From Motacilla alba alba (lineage: Eukaryota > Chordata > Aves > Passeriformes > Motacillidae): 64,000 bases of DNA. The notes below the pieces were generated by a model. It was given only the letters and a program-made list of their open reading frames with translations, made no database searches and was not told the origin of the DNA. Shown here one piece after another: positions 50,501-60,300 of the stretch (positions within the stretch are counted from its first letter, which is position 1; each line of letters starts with the position of its first letter). Made by a program: the position numbers and the translations under genes. The stretch is from positions 17,042,161-17,106,160 of the forward strand of contig NC_052046.1 in NCBI RefSeq assembly GCF_015832195.1. Reading direction: 5' to 3'.

Positions 50501-50943
50501 AGCTAGACAGACAAGGTGGACTGTAGCCAGGCCCAACCACATTAGGAGCGGAGCAATTACAGCTGCCTCTCCCGACGGTGGGAACCACCAGCCCCCATAG
50601 CCAGCCTTTCATCGTAACGCCGCGGTTCGTGGCAGCCGCACCCTCAGGGGCTCCCTGAAGGCACTGCCCCTCCAGCCACGGTACCCTCAGCCATGGACGC
50701 GCACAGCGCGTCCTCCTCCGGCACGGCACAGCAGGGCACGGCCGCTCCGGGGGCTCCGCGGGCGGCGGTACCTTGTTTGACGCGCGGCTCCTTGCAGGCG
50801 GGTGCTGGTCGCGGCGGGGCGGTCCGGCTGCCCGGCTCGGCGGCCGCGGCCACCCCGGCCTGCGCGGCGCGGGCGCGGGCGGTGGCGGCGGCGGCCGCAT
50901 GAGCCGCGCTGCCCGCGCGCTGCTTCTTGTTGCGGCCGCCCAT
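23765..50943 (-). CDS. DHX29: DHX29, DEAH-box RNA helicase of the 43S complex, complete, 27 coding exons, 1361 aa
   Basis: Cytosolic ATP-dependent RNA helicase that binds the 40S subunit and helps the 43S complex scan structured 5' UTRs. All 27 coding exons were placed by splice site and phase; their sum is 4086 nt (1361 codons plus stop), against 1369 aa in human. Motifs: Walker [10 protein letters not shown] from residue 586; DEVH 692-695, split between exons 12 and 13; SAT 724-726; [12 protein letters not shown] near 921; QRQGRAGR 968-975. The start at 50943 gives MGGRNKK, the family N-terminus; the frame is open further upstream with in-frame ATGs to 51075, but these lie in the presumed 5' UTR. 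Stop TGA at 23765-23767. Intron 2 is GC-AG. The gene is divergent from MTREX with 375 bp between start codons. Introns hold CR1 fragments and a solo LTR. Confidence 0.97.
24800..24845. repeat. Perfect 23-bp tandem duplication in DHX29 intron 25
   Basis: Two identical adjacent 23-mers beginning atatctcatatatatactca. Identity implies a recent event. Confidence 0.9.
29648..31140 (-). mobile_element. CR1 LINE, about 1.5 kb, ORF2 reverse transcriptase part
   Basis: Lies in DHX29 intron 21, same strand as the gene. Minus-strand readings show the RT core pattern ([11 protein letters not shown]), the following EEKDLGVFV region and the C-terminal RLRELGLF, with stops and frameshifts. The 3' end is at the low-coordinate side (about 29650). 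It is the longest CR1 copy in the window, 5'-truncated and inactive. Confidence 0.93.
31148..31207 (-). mobile_element. CR1 LINE, 60-bp 3' end fragment
   Basis: Carries only the CR1 terminal motif (cagaatcatagaatcac, then gttggaaaagacct), reverse-complemented. It abuts the larger CR1 in the same orientation, so it is either a second insertion or an older copy interrupted by it. Confidence 0.88.
31370..38602 (-). CDS. DHX29: DHX29 exons 14-21: RecA2, winged-helix entry and ratchet start (aa 753-1089)
   Basis: Coding exons: 38602-38462, 37130-36986, 36764-36644, 35668-35584, 34962-34874, 34259-34131, 33342-33267, 31594-31370. Exon 14 contains the acidic insert [10 protein letters not shown], a known DHX29 large insertion in RecA2. 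Exons 16-19 carry motif IV (FLPG), motif V (TNIAETG) and motif VI (QRQGRAGR). Exon 20 (76 nt) encodes [22 protein letters not shown] solo LTR and a decayed copy of exon 20 occupy the intron after it. Exon 21 starts [10 protein letters not shown]. Confidence 0.95.
32170..32245 (-). pseudogene. Decayed tandem copy of DHX29 exon 20
   Basis: On the minus strand this segment repeats the second half of exon 20 and its first intronic bases (core about 80% identical over 50 nt by eye). The copied codons stay in frame ([10 protein letters not shown] against [10 protein letters not shown] in the exon), but the GT donor is lost and a TGA follows. Removing the solo LTR and one target copy leaves a duplication unit of about 79 bp, head-to-tail with exon 20. 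Confidence 0.6.
32253..33233 (+). mobile_element. Solo LTR, ERVL-like, with 5-bp target duplication
   Basis: The element begins TGTAGCTTG and ends CCCACCACA, and is flanked on both sides by caagg (32248-32252 and 33234-33238). It contains repeats of a cactggagcagg / ccatggtgagg type, and an AATAAA at 972-977 of the 32-kb block (32972-32977). A 3' part with gagccttttgttatattttctcttcc is typical of a common avian ERVL LTR class. No internal viral sequence remains, so it formed by LTR-LTR recombination. It sits in DHX29 intron 20, antisense to the gene and only 29 bp from the exon 20 donor. Confidence 0.9.
35859..35909. repeat. Imperfect tandem duplication, about 24 bp x 2
   Basis: Two adjacent copies of a gga(a)tgttctcccattaaaatgca-type unit with minor differences, in DHX29 intron 16. 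Confidence 0.8.
39186..40884 (-). CDS. DHX29: DHX29 exons 11-13: RecA1 helicase domain (aa 447-752)
   Basis: Exons 40884-40288 (597 nt, the largest in the gene), 39600-39457 and 39362-39186. Exon 11 starts with an acidic linker containing a short Gln run (KQQQQ), then carries motif I (GETGSGKST) and motif Ia (CTQPRR). Exon 12 gives [10 protein letters not shown] and the LLYCTTG motif, ending in DE. Exon 13 begins VHERS, so motif II is interrupted by a phase-0 intron, and it includes SAT. Confidence 0.96.
41302..50943 (-). CDS. DHX29: DHX29 exons 1-10: N-terminal 40S-binding region (aa 1-446)
   Basis: Coding exons: 50943-50772, 48246-48173, 47360-47247, 46678-46549, 46173-46031, 45120-44995, 44534-44408, 44133-43972, 42555-42390, 41425-41302. 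Exon 1 is Ala/Arg-rich and basic. Exons 3-4 encode a UBA-like helical segment ([28 protein letters not shown]). Exons 5-8 encode a charged, largely helical linker rich in Glu/Lys. Exons 9-10 encode the double-stranded-RNA-binding-like region ([34 protein letters not shown]). Known DHX29 biology places ribosome contacts in this N-terminal part. Every donor is GT except exon 2. Confidence 0.95.
42960..43842 (+). mobile_element. CR1 LINE 3' part, about 880 bp
   Basis: Plus-strand copy in DHX29 intron 8. Broken frames show the ORF2 end ([38 protein letters not shown]), followed by the terminal ggttggactcaatctcag / ttttccaagctaattgg motif. It is GC-rich compared with the intron around it. Confidence 0.94.
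45224..45288. repeat. (CATA)n/(TA)n/(TATG)n compound microsatellite
   Basis: Lies in DHX29 intron 5. Units change from catacata to tatata to tgtatg along the tract. Confidence 0.93.
45563..45785 (-). mobile_element. CR1 LINE 3' end fragment
   Basis: Reverse-complemented CR1 tail (gaatcatacaatggcttgcg, then gggagggaccttagagatcatc, then the gggcaacctgttccagtgtctca block) in DHX29 intron 5. Confidence 0.93.
47361..48172 (-). other. DHX29: GC-AG intron 2 of DHX29
   Basis: Exon 2 ends CTTAAG followed by GCAAGTATC, with no usable GT nearby; the acceptor is ctttgcag|GTAACA. The phase-0 junction joins ...DKSVLK to VTINGN... as in the family. AAG|GCAAGT is an optimal GC-donor context. Confidence 0.88.
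47940..47965. repeat. Poly(A) tract, 26 nt
   Basis: Uninterrupted A run in DHX29 intron 2. I recognise no retrocopy body next to it. Confidence 0.95.
48610..48683. repeat. Long near-perfect hairpin in DHX29 intron 1
   Basis: The arm 48610-48634 pairs with 48659-48683 over 25 positions with a single G-U-type mismatch; the loop is 24 nt. Its size and shape resemble a small MITE palindrome or a pre-miRNA-like stem. The flanking bases do not pair. Confidence 0.85.
49980..50520 (-). mobile_element. CR1 LINE 3' part, older copy
   Basis: Reverse-complemented CR1 in DHX29 intron 1. The terminal motif cagaatcacagaatagttg is at 49980; ORF2-derived sequence runs to about 50520 and is more diverged than the other copies (cctgttccagtgccctgccaccc block retained). 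Confidence 0.85.
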
Positions 50944-51318
50944 GGCGCCCCCCAGCTCTGCGCGCGCGCACATCCGGGCACCGCGCTCGGCGCGCCGCCG
51001 CCGCCTTCCCATTGGCCAGCGCCCCCAGCGCACGCGCGCGGGCCGCGCGGCCTGCGTCGGCTTTTCGCAGATCATCTTCTAGGGGGGAAGGGCCACGTGT
51101 GCGCCAAGGGAGCGCTGCGGGGGGGTGCGGCATCGGGACCGAGAGCCAGACCCAGACAGAAATCGAGACCGGCATCGAGAACGGGCCGAGTGCGGGCGGC
51201 TACCGGAGCCTAGGCCGGCGGGAGCCCCCGTCGCCCCTCTGGGGGCGGGATCGAAAGCGCCCCTCTCGCGCGAAGTGCGCGGCCCTGCGCGGGGCAGTGT
51301 GGGAGCGCGGCGGCTAAG
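50944..51318. promoter_or_regulatory. Bidirectional promoter of DHX29 and MTREX
   Basis: 375 bp separate the two divergent start codons, and no TATA box is seen. Visible elements: a CCAAT box on the minus strand at 51011-51015, 68 bp from the DHX29 ATG; a CACGTG E-box at 51094-51099; and a YY1-type AAGATGGCGG at 51317-51326 that includes the MTREX ATG. CpG island context, divergent housekeeping genes and these motifs fit a shared TATA-less promoter. Transcription starts are not determined. Confidence 0.75.
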
Positions 51319-51326
51319 ATGGCGGA
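51317..51326 (+). promoter_or_regulatory. MTREX: YY1-type motif overlapping the MTREX start codon
   Basis: AAGATGGCGG matches the core of the YY1 consensus (AAnATGGCGGC) that sits just downstream of the transcription start in many housekeeping genes; here the ATG in the motif is the initiation codon. The A at -3 also makes a good Kozak context. Confidence 0.55.
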
Positions 51327-54300
51327 GGCATTTGGGGATGAGCTCTTCAGCGTGTTCGAGGAGGACGCGGCCGCCGCTGCTTCTGGCGCCAAGAAGAGCA
51401 AAACGGGCCCCGCCGAGGGTGCCAGGAGGCCGGGGTAAGGGTGCAGAGCCGGGCTCCTGGCAGCAGTACCGGGGGTGCTCTGGCGGCGGGGTGAGGGCTG
51501 TAACGCTGGGCCCGGCTTCTTACGGCGTGTTTGAGCTGCTGAACCCCTCGGGACTTCGGGAATGTGTGTCAGTGTCTGAAGGGAGGGTACTAAGAGGATG
51601 TAGCCGTGCTCTTCGTGGTTGTGCCGAGGAATTGGACAAGAAGTATCAGGCTGAAACTGATGCATAGGAAGTTTCACCTGAACGTAAGGAAGAACTTCTT
51701 AAGTGCGTGGGTGACTCTACACTGGAAGAGATTGCTCCGAGTTTGTGGAATCTCCCTTACTGAACGTATTTAAGTCCCGTCTGGATCCGCTCCTGTGCAG
51801 TGTGCTCCAGGACGGTCCTGCTTGAGCAGGGAGGTTGGGCCAGATGAGCCGCTGTGGTGGCTTCCAACCTGACCCATTCTGTAATTCTGTGAACCATTTT
51901 CCCAGGATCCTTGGCTCTAATTCTGTAGCCAGCTCCGGCTCTGTCGCCAACTGGGGGGTGTGGGGCCCTGGTGGCCAGCTTATCTGGGAACTGGTTTGAA
52001 ATCCCACGGCTGTTTTTGTGGCTCAGGTTACCTGGGTTGTTCCCCAAGTGCAGTGGGATCACAGTTGCCCGTAGAGTTTTTTTCTTTGAAAATAAATAAA
52101 TTAATGAGGCAAATTTTAAATTCCATGTGTGTTTTACGTTGCAGAAAACGATTGGAAGAAAAACCTTCAGTACCAGCAGCAATAGTCAAGCCAAAAAGGG
52201 AAGCTGAGATTGATACTACTGAAAATGTCGTTTTGGGAAAAAAACCAAAATTGGAAGATGTTTTATCAGAAGATGTTAAGTAAGTGCTTAGCTTAATGTG
52301 TAAGGTAGTCCTAGCAAGCTGCGTTGACTAGCCATGTGCCAGTTGGGAACAGTTGATATAAAGCAGTTTTGCAGTGTTTTCCTGTAAAGATGAATTTGTG
52401 CAACTATGATTTTACATTATCTGTTTAAGTGAGAAAGTGCTGCCAGTGCAGCCTCAGTAGTGATGAAAGCTGGGTATATTTGAAATAATACTGCACACCT
52501 GTAGGCCTTTGCAGTAGAAAATGTTCATGAATTTGTAGTTACTCATTTGAGTCGGTGACTCGTGGTCAAAGCCATAGTGTTGATTTCACACAGAGCAGGA
52601 GATGAGCTGGAAGCACATGGGAAGAGGCAGGCTTGCTGTGTAACATGACATTGAAAGACGTAGTTGGCTTGGGATACAGGAAAAATAAATTGGCAGTAAG
52701 ACAGAGTAGGCTTTTGAGGCATGTAAGGTGGTAACTACATTATCATTTGGTCATTTGTATAACTTTTGTGAAGTTCAGTGTCAGATTTCTGTGAGAAGTT
52801 CATGAGAACACTTTTCAAAACACTGTAAAGAATAAGTGCATAGAAGCAAAACAGAACCAGAGCCAAGGTTTTAAGTCATTTTCCGTATTAGTGATATCAG
52901 TAGAATGTGTGCATCAGAAGTAAACAGTTTCATGCTGAGGGACTCCAGTCCCTTCTCATGGCCATGAGAGAAGGAACCGGTAAAGAAAAGAGGGGCCTTG
53001 TTCTCAGGCAGGTGCTTGGGATGCTTTAAGCTGCTCTTACTCTGTGTTGACTGGTAGCACGAGTACAGGTCTTGAATTTTGTTTTATTATATCTTGAAAA
53101 AAGTCCTCATTTAATCGTAAAAGTAAATGTGACCCAGGTGCTGTTTTGTGGTGCAATTTTTGAGTCAATGGCTAAAGTAGATTTATATGGGAGCAAAATT
53201 TTAACTTGAGGTAATAGTCCTGGTAGTAACCTCTGCAGCCTGTCCATGCCAAGACTGCACATCCTTTTTTTTAGTGCTGCAATTAGACATGAAATTCAAT
53301 ATGTTCACTTTTATAAAAAACAGGATTTTTTAATACTTCTTGGCAATCCTAACTCATATATTTTTAGTCTGACAGATCTGATGCCTCAAGTAAAGGTGCA
53401 GTCTGTGGAAACTGTTGAAGGTTGTACACATGAGGTGAGTGCAGTGAAAAAGCACATGAAAAATATAGACTTGTTACACCTAATTGTGTGTATCATTGCC
53501 AGTATAATAGTATTCTTTATTCTTCTTGCAGTTATCACAAAATCACAGAATTTTTTAGATTGGAAAAGACCTTTAAGATCATTGAGTCCAACTATTAACC
53601 TAGCACTGCCAAGTCCTCCCCTAAACCTTGTCCCCGAGTACCACATTTACACATCTCTTAAGCGGCTTTAGTGATGATAACCACTTTCCTGGACTGCCTG
53701 GTCCAGTGCTTGACAATTTTTTTTTAATGTCCAGTCTCCCTATTCACAGTTTAAGGTCATTTTATATTCTCATTTCTTGTTACATTGGAGAAAAAACTGC
53801 CCCCCACTTGGGGATGCCTGCAGTGCTACTTAGAGTTGTTGTGGCCCAAGGGCAGGACCTGTGACTTGACCTTGCTGAATTTCACACCGTTGGTCTTTGC
53901 TTATTGATCCGGTCTGTCTTGATCCCTCTGCAAAGCTTTCCTGCACTCCAGCAGATACAGTATTTCATACTGTATTTAAGACTATGAGGAGTTTGAAGTC
54001 TGTATCTGATGCTGAGCATGCACAAAATGCACTTGAAAAATTATTGGGATATGTTACCAGAAGAAGTTTCGATCATACTTACAATAAAATGAGTGATTGT
54101 GAAAGAGTTGATGGTAATGTTAATAGGTTTCTATATTTGTAAGGTACCAAGAACATTTGAGGATAAAAACCTACTAGTTGGTAAAACAGGTTTCTCTTTG
54201 TAGTGTGATCAGTGCATTGAAATATTCTGCTCTTCTGGTTCAAGAATGAAAGACTTCTTCTAAACCTGATTACTGTTGAAAAATACATTTTGGTAAAAAT

Positions 54301-57300
54301 GAAAAATTACTTTTTAGAATGTGCAAAGAATATTTATAAATAAAAAATATCAATTTTCAAATTATGTTGATAGACATAAATACAAATTCAAATATGAAAA
54401 GTAGAAACTATTAATGCTTTCTTAAATTAATATTTTCTGGAATCGTCCTGCATCCATATATGACTAGCAGAAAGAGTTTGTGTAAAATCAAATATGTAAA
54501 TTTTAACTTCCTTGTACTGTTATGGTCTTTTTATCTTCTGTGCTGTTTTCCAGAAGAACTAGCTCAATTTAATTAGGGTCACATTCAAGAGCTCTGTATC
54601 ATCAGATTTTTATAATGAGGGAACTGTATATACAGTTGCTGATCAGGGTTCTAAAGCTCCTGTGTGTAGTTTTTGTTATTTTGAGATGTCTGTTAATGGT
54701 TTGCCATCACTTAGTAACTGAAGATAGCTTACGTATTTAAAGTGAATAAATACTAGATATTGGCCAGGAATGGGAATGTTGCCAGCATAAATACAGTGTA
54801 TTTGGAAAGGGAATACTATCAATGTGAGCTCAATAATTGCTTCCAATATCCACTGGCCAGAACACATGATTGTGTCTTGGCTGAAAAGCTAGTGTTTCAA
54901 GGCAGGTGAAGCAGTAATGTCTCACACAAGACAGTAGGGATATCAGAGAAGTGGGAGAAGCAGCACTTCTTAGGTAGGAGAATATAGAGATTGATTGAAA
55001 AGCTCTTGAGAGGAAGGAACGAACCCTTGACACATGAGCTTCTAGAAGCAGAAATTCAGATTGGTTTTCATACACTTCACATTGCCAGAAATGTCACTGC
55101 TGTGGACACAGAAATCTGCAACTGTTTTTTATTTTAAATATCTTTATAGGTTGCCCTTCCAGCAAATGAAGAATTCACAGGTCTGAAGCCAAGAACTGGA
55201 AAAGCTGCAAAAGTATGTGGCAGATTCCATTTTGTTTTCTTTTTGTACATGCTTTACATAGTAAGTGAGAGTAGAGGGAAAAATTATATACTTTGTCAGT
55301 AAGGTCCGTAAAAGATGGTCTGTCATAAATAAAATTGCTGTTTCTGTATTTAAAATGTGGTAGAAGAAATTATGTGGTTAAATGAGGGTGGATAGGCTGT
55401 TATGATAGTCTTTCTGTAACATCAGGCGGGGGCAGCATTCTGGTTCTCTTCCTAAACTGGTAAATGAGTGAAAATTCAGTCATCAGGGCAAGACTTTCAT
55501 TTGCTATGACAGCAAGACATAAGCAAAGATCTTAGGTATGGTATGAGATAAAAATACTTAAATACAAAGTCATTGCATAATAGTGGGTTAAGATCAGCAG
55601 AAATTACAAGTGTCTGCAGGATTTAATTTCTGCCTCTAATTTGCATACTACATCAGTCAGAATAGTAGTTAGGTGTAAGTCTGTCTTAAATTTCTGTAAT
55701 GTTTTTGCTTTTTTCTTTTAGGAATATCCATTTATTCTTGATGCCTTCCAGAGAGAAGCTATTCTTTGTGTAGATAATAACCAGTCTGTGTTGGTGTCAG
55801 CTCATACATCAGCTGGTAAAACTGTTTGTGCTGAGTAAGTACTTTTCTAACAGGGTCTAATGAAAGAACAGTGTGGTGTCCCTTCTGTCACTTTCTTGAA
55901 CCATCAGTAGCTGTTGTGTTGCAATTTCTTCAGTCCACCAGTGTTAGAATTGAATTGGCTACTCTTGAATATAAAAATTACATCTTCCATCATTTAGTGA
56001 GTAGTGAAAGGCTTAATTTGTGTTTAAGCTTAGCTTTTATTCTTAAACTGTCAAGCTGTTACTGTATGCATTGAAATGCAAGTTTCTTCAATACAGATTT
56101 CTGTAAATCTTAAAAAAATACCTTTGTTTTCCAGTTCCTGGCTAGAAGAAGGAAGGACTTTCTTCTGTGGTTTTTTTTTTGCTTTGCTAGAAGCAGTGGT
56201 TTGATTTAGTCAGCAACCTCTCTGTCAGGGTTTGATTCAGACCTGAAATGAGAAGTGAAATGTACATGGAGATATATTAGAGCATGGGTTCAAATAATAA
56301 TAGTTTTGTTGTGACACAGTTACAGTTTTTTAATTAAACTACATGAACTCTTGTTTCTGTAAAAATCAGCTGACTTGGTATTTAAAGATTTTTCACTCTG
56401 CAGAGATGCATATGTGGTTGCACTGAACTTAATATCTGGTTAAGAAATGCTAGATGTTTTAGAGCATGGATTCAAAGGCTGTGTATCATTTTCTTTATGT
56501 TCTAAATTGCACAATTTATTTTGTTCTTAAGCAAAGTAATACGCTGTGTCTTCCTGACAGCTGTTAGTATGGATATTGCAGTGGTTAATATGGATATTGT
56601 TTGAATACAGATATGCAATTGCCCTGGCTTTGAGGGAAAAGCAGCGTGTGATATTTACAAGTCCAATTAAAGCTTTGAGTAATCAGAAGTACCGTGAGAT
56701 GTATGAAGAATTTCAGGATGTTGGTTTGATGACTGGGGATGTCACCATTAATCCTACAGCTTCTTGTTTGGTAATGACAACTGAGGTAAGACAGATATTA
56801 ATTCTTGATTGGTGTTTTCTTCTACCCTTTTTGATTGGAGAGGTCTAATTTTAAAATACTAAAGTGTCCTAATTAGGGTTGAAAATATTCTAAAGTTAAT
56901 GTTTTAACTTTTGATTATTTAAAAATTTAGGTAAATCTCTGTGAATTTACGCTTTTGAACTAAGTCGGGAACTTCTGATTCTAATGTGGAGAAAGTCAGA
57001 ATTTAGTTTCCTGAGTGCTCAAGACCCTGAGTATTCTGTAGATGTAAAATGCTGAAAGTCAGATTTCCTAAATCCTGTAGTCAATATTTTGTTCTAGAAA
57101 GGCAAAATAAGGAGGGCAAAGTCATTGAAGGATAGCTGAGTTGTTCACAGTAGGTGCTAGAACTCTAGGAATAGGTAGGTTTTCCCCTTTGTTAACAAAG
57201 TATTGTTTACAAAGCTTTGTCATATTTCTGTTGTAGAAATGCAGCCATGAGTTGAAATTTTCTTCTTTTTGCCTTTACCTCAAAGGAACAGGCATGACTT

Positions 57301-60300
57301 TGGTAGGGAAATACTAAAGAGAGTGAATGATTTGATTTCTGACAAAAGATTTCCTCCTAATCACAGGGACGTTATCTATTAGGGTGAAATAAAAAGAGGT
57401 CTTGGCAGAAGTAGATCTGTAGAGCTGTAACAATTACCTGACAGTGGAAGCTTGGAGAAATATGTTGTCTCATTCTTTCATGTTCCTTTCAGAGGAACCA
57501 GTTTTTCTCAGGTAGTGAGATTGTTAGATTGGAATGAACTTGGAAAGCATCTCAAAACGTATCTTTAAATGCTTTTATGTTTTTTGCAAGATATGATTTC
57601 ATATATCCATGTAAAAGTGAACCAAAAATTCTGGCAGTTTTTTACTGATGTCCATGTAAGATGACTGTTGTTATTTCATGTGGAGGGACTTAACTTTTAC
57701 TTCCTTTTCTAGATCTTGAGAAGTATGCTTTACAGAGGTTCTGAGGTTATGCGTGAAGTCGCATGGGTAATTTTTGATGAAATTCACTACATGAGAGATA
57801 CAGGTATCCTATATATGCTATTTTTCTTTTCAAATCTTGGTATTTTTGTCCCCAAGAACAATTTATTTTTATTTTGAAGAATTAAGTCTAAGAATAAAAT
57901 CTGCCATTTTTGTATAAATAATTCAGAACGCTGTAAATCTACTGGATTTACATAATTGTATGTTGCAGTTTGTATTTTCTTAACCAAAGCGGAAACGACT
58001 TTGATGCAGCTGAAATACCCCACTTGTGTAGAGAAGATTTGTTTTATTTTTTTGTCTTACTTTGTTTTTAAGCATGCTGTTCTTTGGCTTCAGAAATGAG
58101 AAATTGCTTTGATCACATAATTTCCCATATGCTTTTCCATTTTCAGAACGTGGTGTGGTTTGGGAAGAGACTATTATTTTGCTTCCTGATAATGTGCATT
58201 ATGTGTTCCTTTCTGCAACTATTCCAAATGCCCGTCAGTTTGCTGAATGGATCTGCCATCTACACAAACAGGTAATATTTCCAATATGCTGTACCTCTGT
58301 GCTTTTTGTCTTGTGGCTTAATACTGTGTGTTTGGTTGATAACTGGGCCTCTCAGTATCCTTTTAGTCATTTTCTGGTTTATAGATGATAGTATAGATCA
58401 CTCCTGGCTTCTCTAGCTGTATTCCTACTTGTGCAGGGTATTCTGGCTGTTACTTTCGAATGGCAAAATTAGAACTGTTACTTTAGGTTTATTTTCCACA
58501 ATTATTTAGGCACCTGCCTGATTTCAGCAAGCATTCTGAATAATGAAACATGGTGAGCCTACAGTGATATTCTGAGGGCTGATAGACAAGAGGTTATTAG
58601 GTGAATTCGGCTGAGGAGCTCTGTAAAAGTCCATACAGAAATCAAAAACCAATCTTGAATTAATGGGAAATACTATATATGCTTGCAAGCAAGTGAGAGA
58701 AGTGTTGTTTAAGAAATCTATCCTGTCCTGTAGCGTTTAGGTTTTAAATTCTATTCTGTTTTTTTCTAAGACATGCATTTATAGCAAAGACTTTGTGAAT
58801 TAGAACTGGGGAATTTGTTATCAATAAGAGGTTGGTCCAATTTTTAAAATATTCTGGAGATTGATTGTTATGTTGTTTGTGATGAAGGGAGTCTGGTATA
58901 AAAAATGTCTATTTCAGTTTGGCACAAAGCTTTGACTTTGTGTTCCAGACCATTTGATTGTGGGGTTTTTAAATGCAGATTTATTTAATATTTTATGTTT
59001 TAAAGGAAGTGGGGTTTGCTCATGAAGGTCTACTTTTAGCCTTTCTTAGCTGTTTCAATAATGCTTCAGGTTTTTTCTACAAAATACACATTAACGGGTT
59101 TTCCTTTGATTTTAGAAGATGTTAATATTTCAAGTACGCCTAGTAATGCTGAAAGAAATACTGGCTGTCTTTACTTTTTGTGTTCATGAGAAAGAATTTT
59201 TGTAGCACACTGTATTCTAAAACATTTGCAAACTTTCATTTTCTTAAATAATGTCATTACTACATATTCCATATTCAAGAAAGAAAATTTGTTATCTTAG
59301 TTTCTGAAAGCCTTGCTTTCTGGTTTTTAGGAGGTTGTATTTTAATAGTAATATAATAAATTTTCCATCATGCAAGTGATATTACAGTGCAATTATGAAG
59401 TGTTTATGTGAATTCTTTCTTTATAGCCTTGCCATGTGATTTACACGGACTATCGACCTACTCCACTGCAGCATTACATATTTCCAGCAGGAGGAGATGG
59501 ACTCCATCTGGTTGTTGATGAAAATGTAAGGAATGCTCAGTTTGTTTGAAAGATTGTTTTTCTTCACTTAACAGTGAAAAGCTTGAACTCTTGCAAAATT
59601 TGGATAGACTGTATAAAGGATGTTTTTGTTAAAATTAAGTACAAGTTGAGTAATGGTGATCTCTGAATTGCTTTTAGATTTTTGGAGTTTTACACAAGAA
59701 ATTGGTTTTATTATCCAATGTCATGCAATCAGCTGAGTAATACTTGCCTGAGATGTCTAAAGTGCCCACATCCTTGTTTGTTTTCTATAATGCATGCTGC
59801 TTTCTATACATCTGCAAAGTAGTTGAAGTTCCGTGTACTGTTTCTCACTAAAAGAAAACATAGTGGCATGTAGATTTGACTTTAGTTGAAGGAGAAAATA
59901 TTTTTGTTTCTATAGGTGTTTTTGAACTAAAAACTTGTTTTAAATTTATCATTAGCTTGCTTGGCAGTTACTAGTACCGTAAACAGTAGTGCTGCATTTG
60001 AAGATACGGCTTCATTGGGCAGTGTAGTTTTGTGTAGACATTCCTAAAAGTCAGTTTTAGTACTGTGTCATTCACCAGGTCTGGCGTGGCGGGTAGAGTG
60101 GTGGATAGAACAATGAGCAGTAACTTCAGAGACACACCAGTGCAATTCTGAGCTGTGACACTGACCTAGTAAACTCTTTTGATAGCTCATGCATTGTTTT
60201 TGTCCTTTTACCTGTGTATATGTGGGGTAATGGTACTGGCTGTGCAAAGCACTATTTTTAAGTGGGCTGTGTGAGTAACTATTTACAAAGTTTGTGTTTT

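Larger units (their letters stand above)
50560..51540. other. CpG island over DHX29 exon 1 and MTREX exon 1
   Basis: This CpG-dense GC-rich block includes both first exons, the interval between them and the start of each first intron. Confidence 0.85.

Noticed and set aside
50693..51667. Long plus-strand frames across the DHX29-MTREX promoter
   Set aside because: GC-rich island without stops; the real MTREX frame begins at 51319 in a different register.
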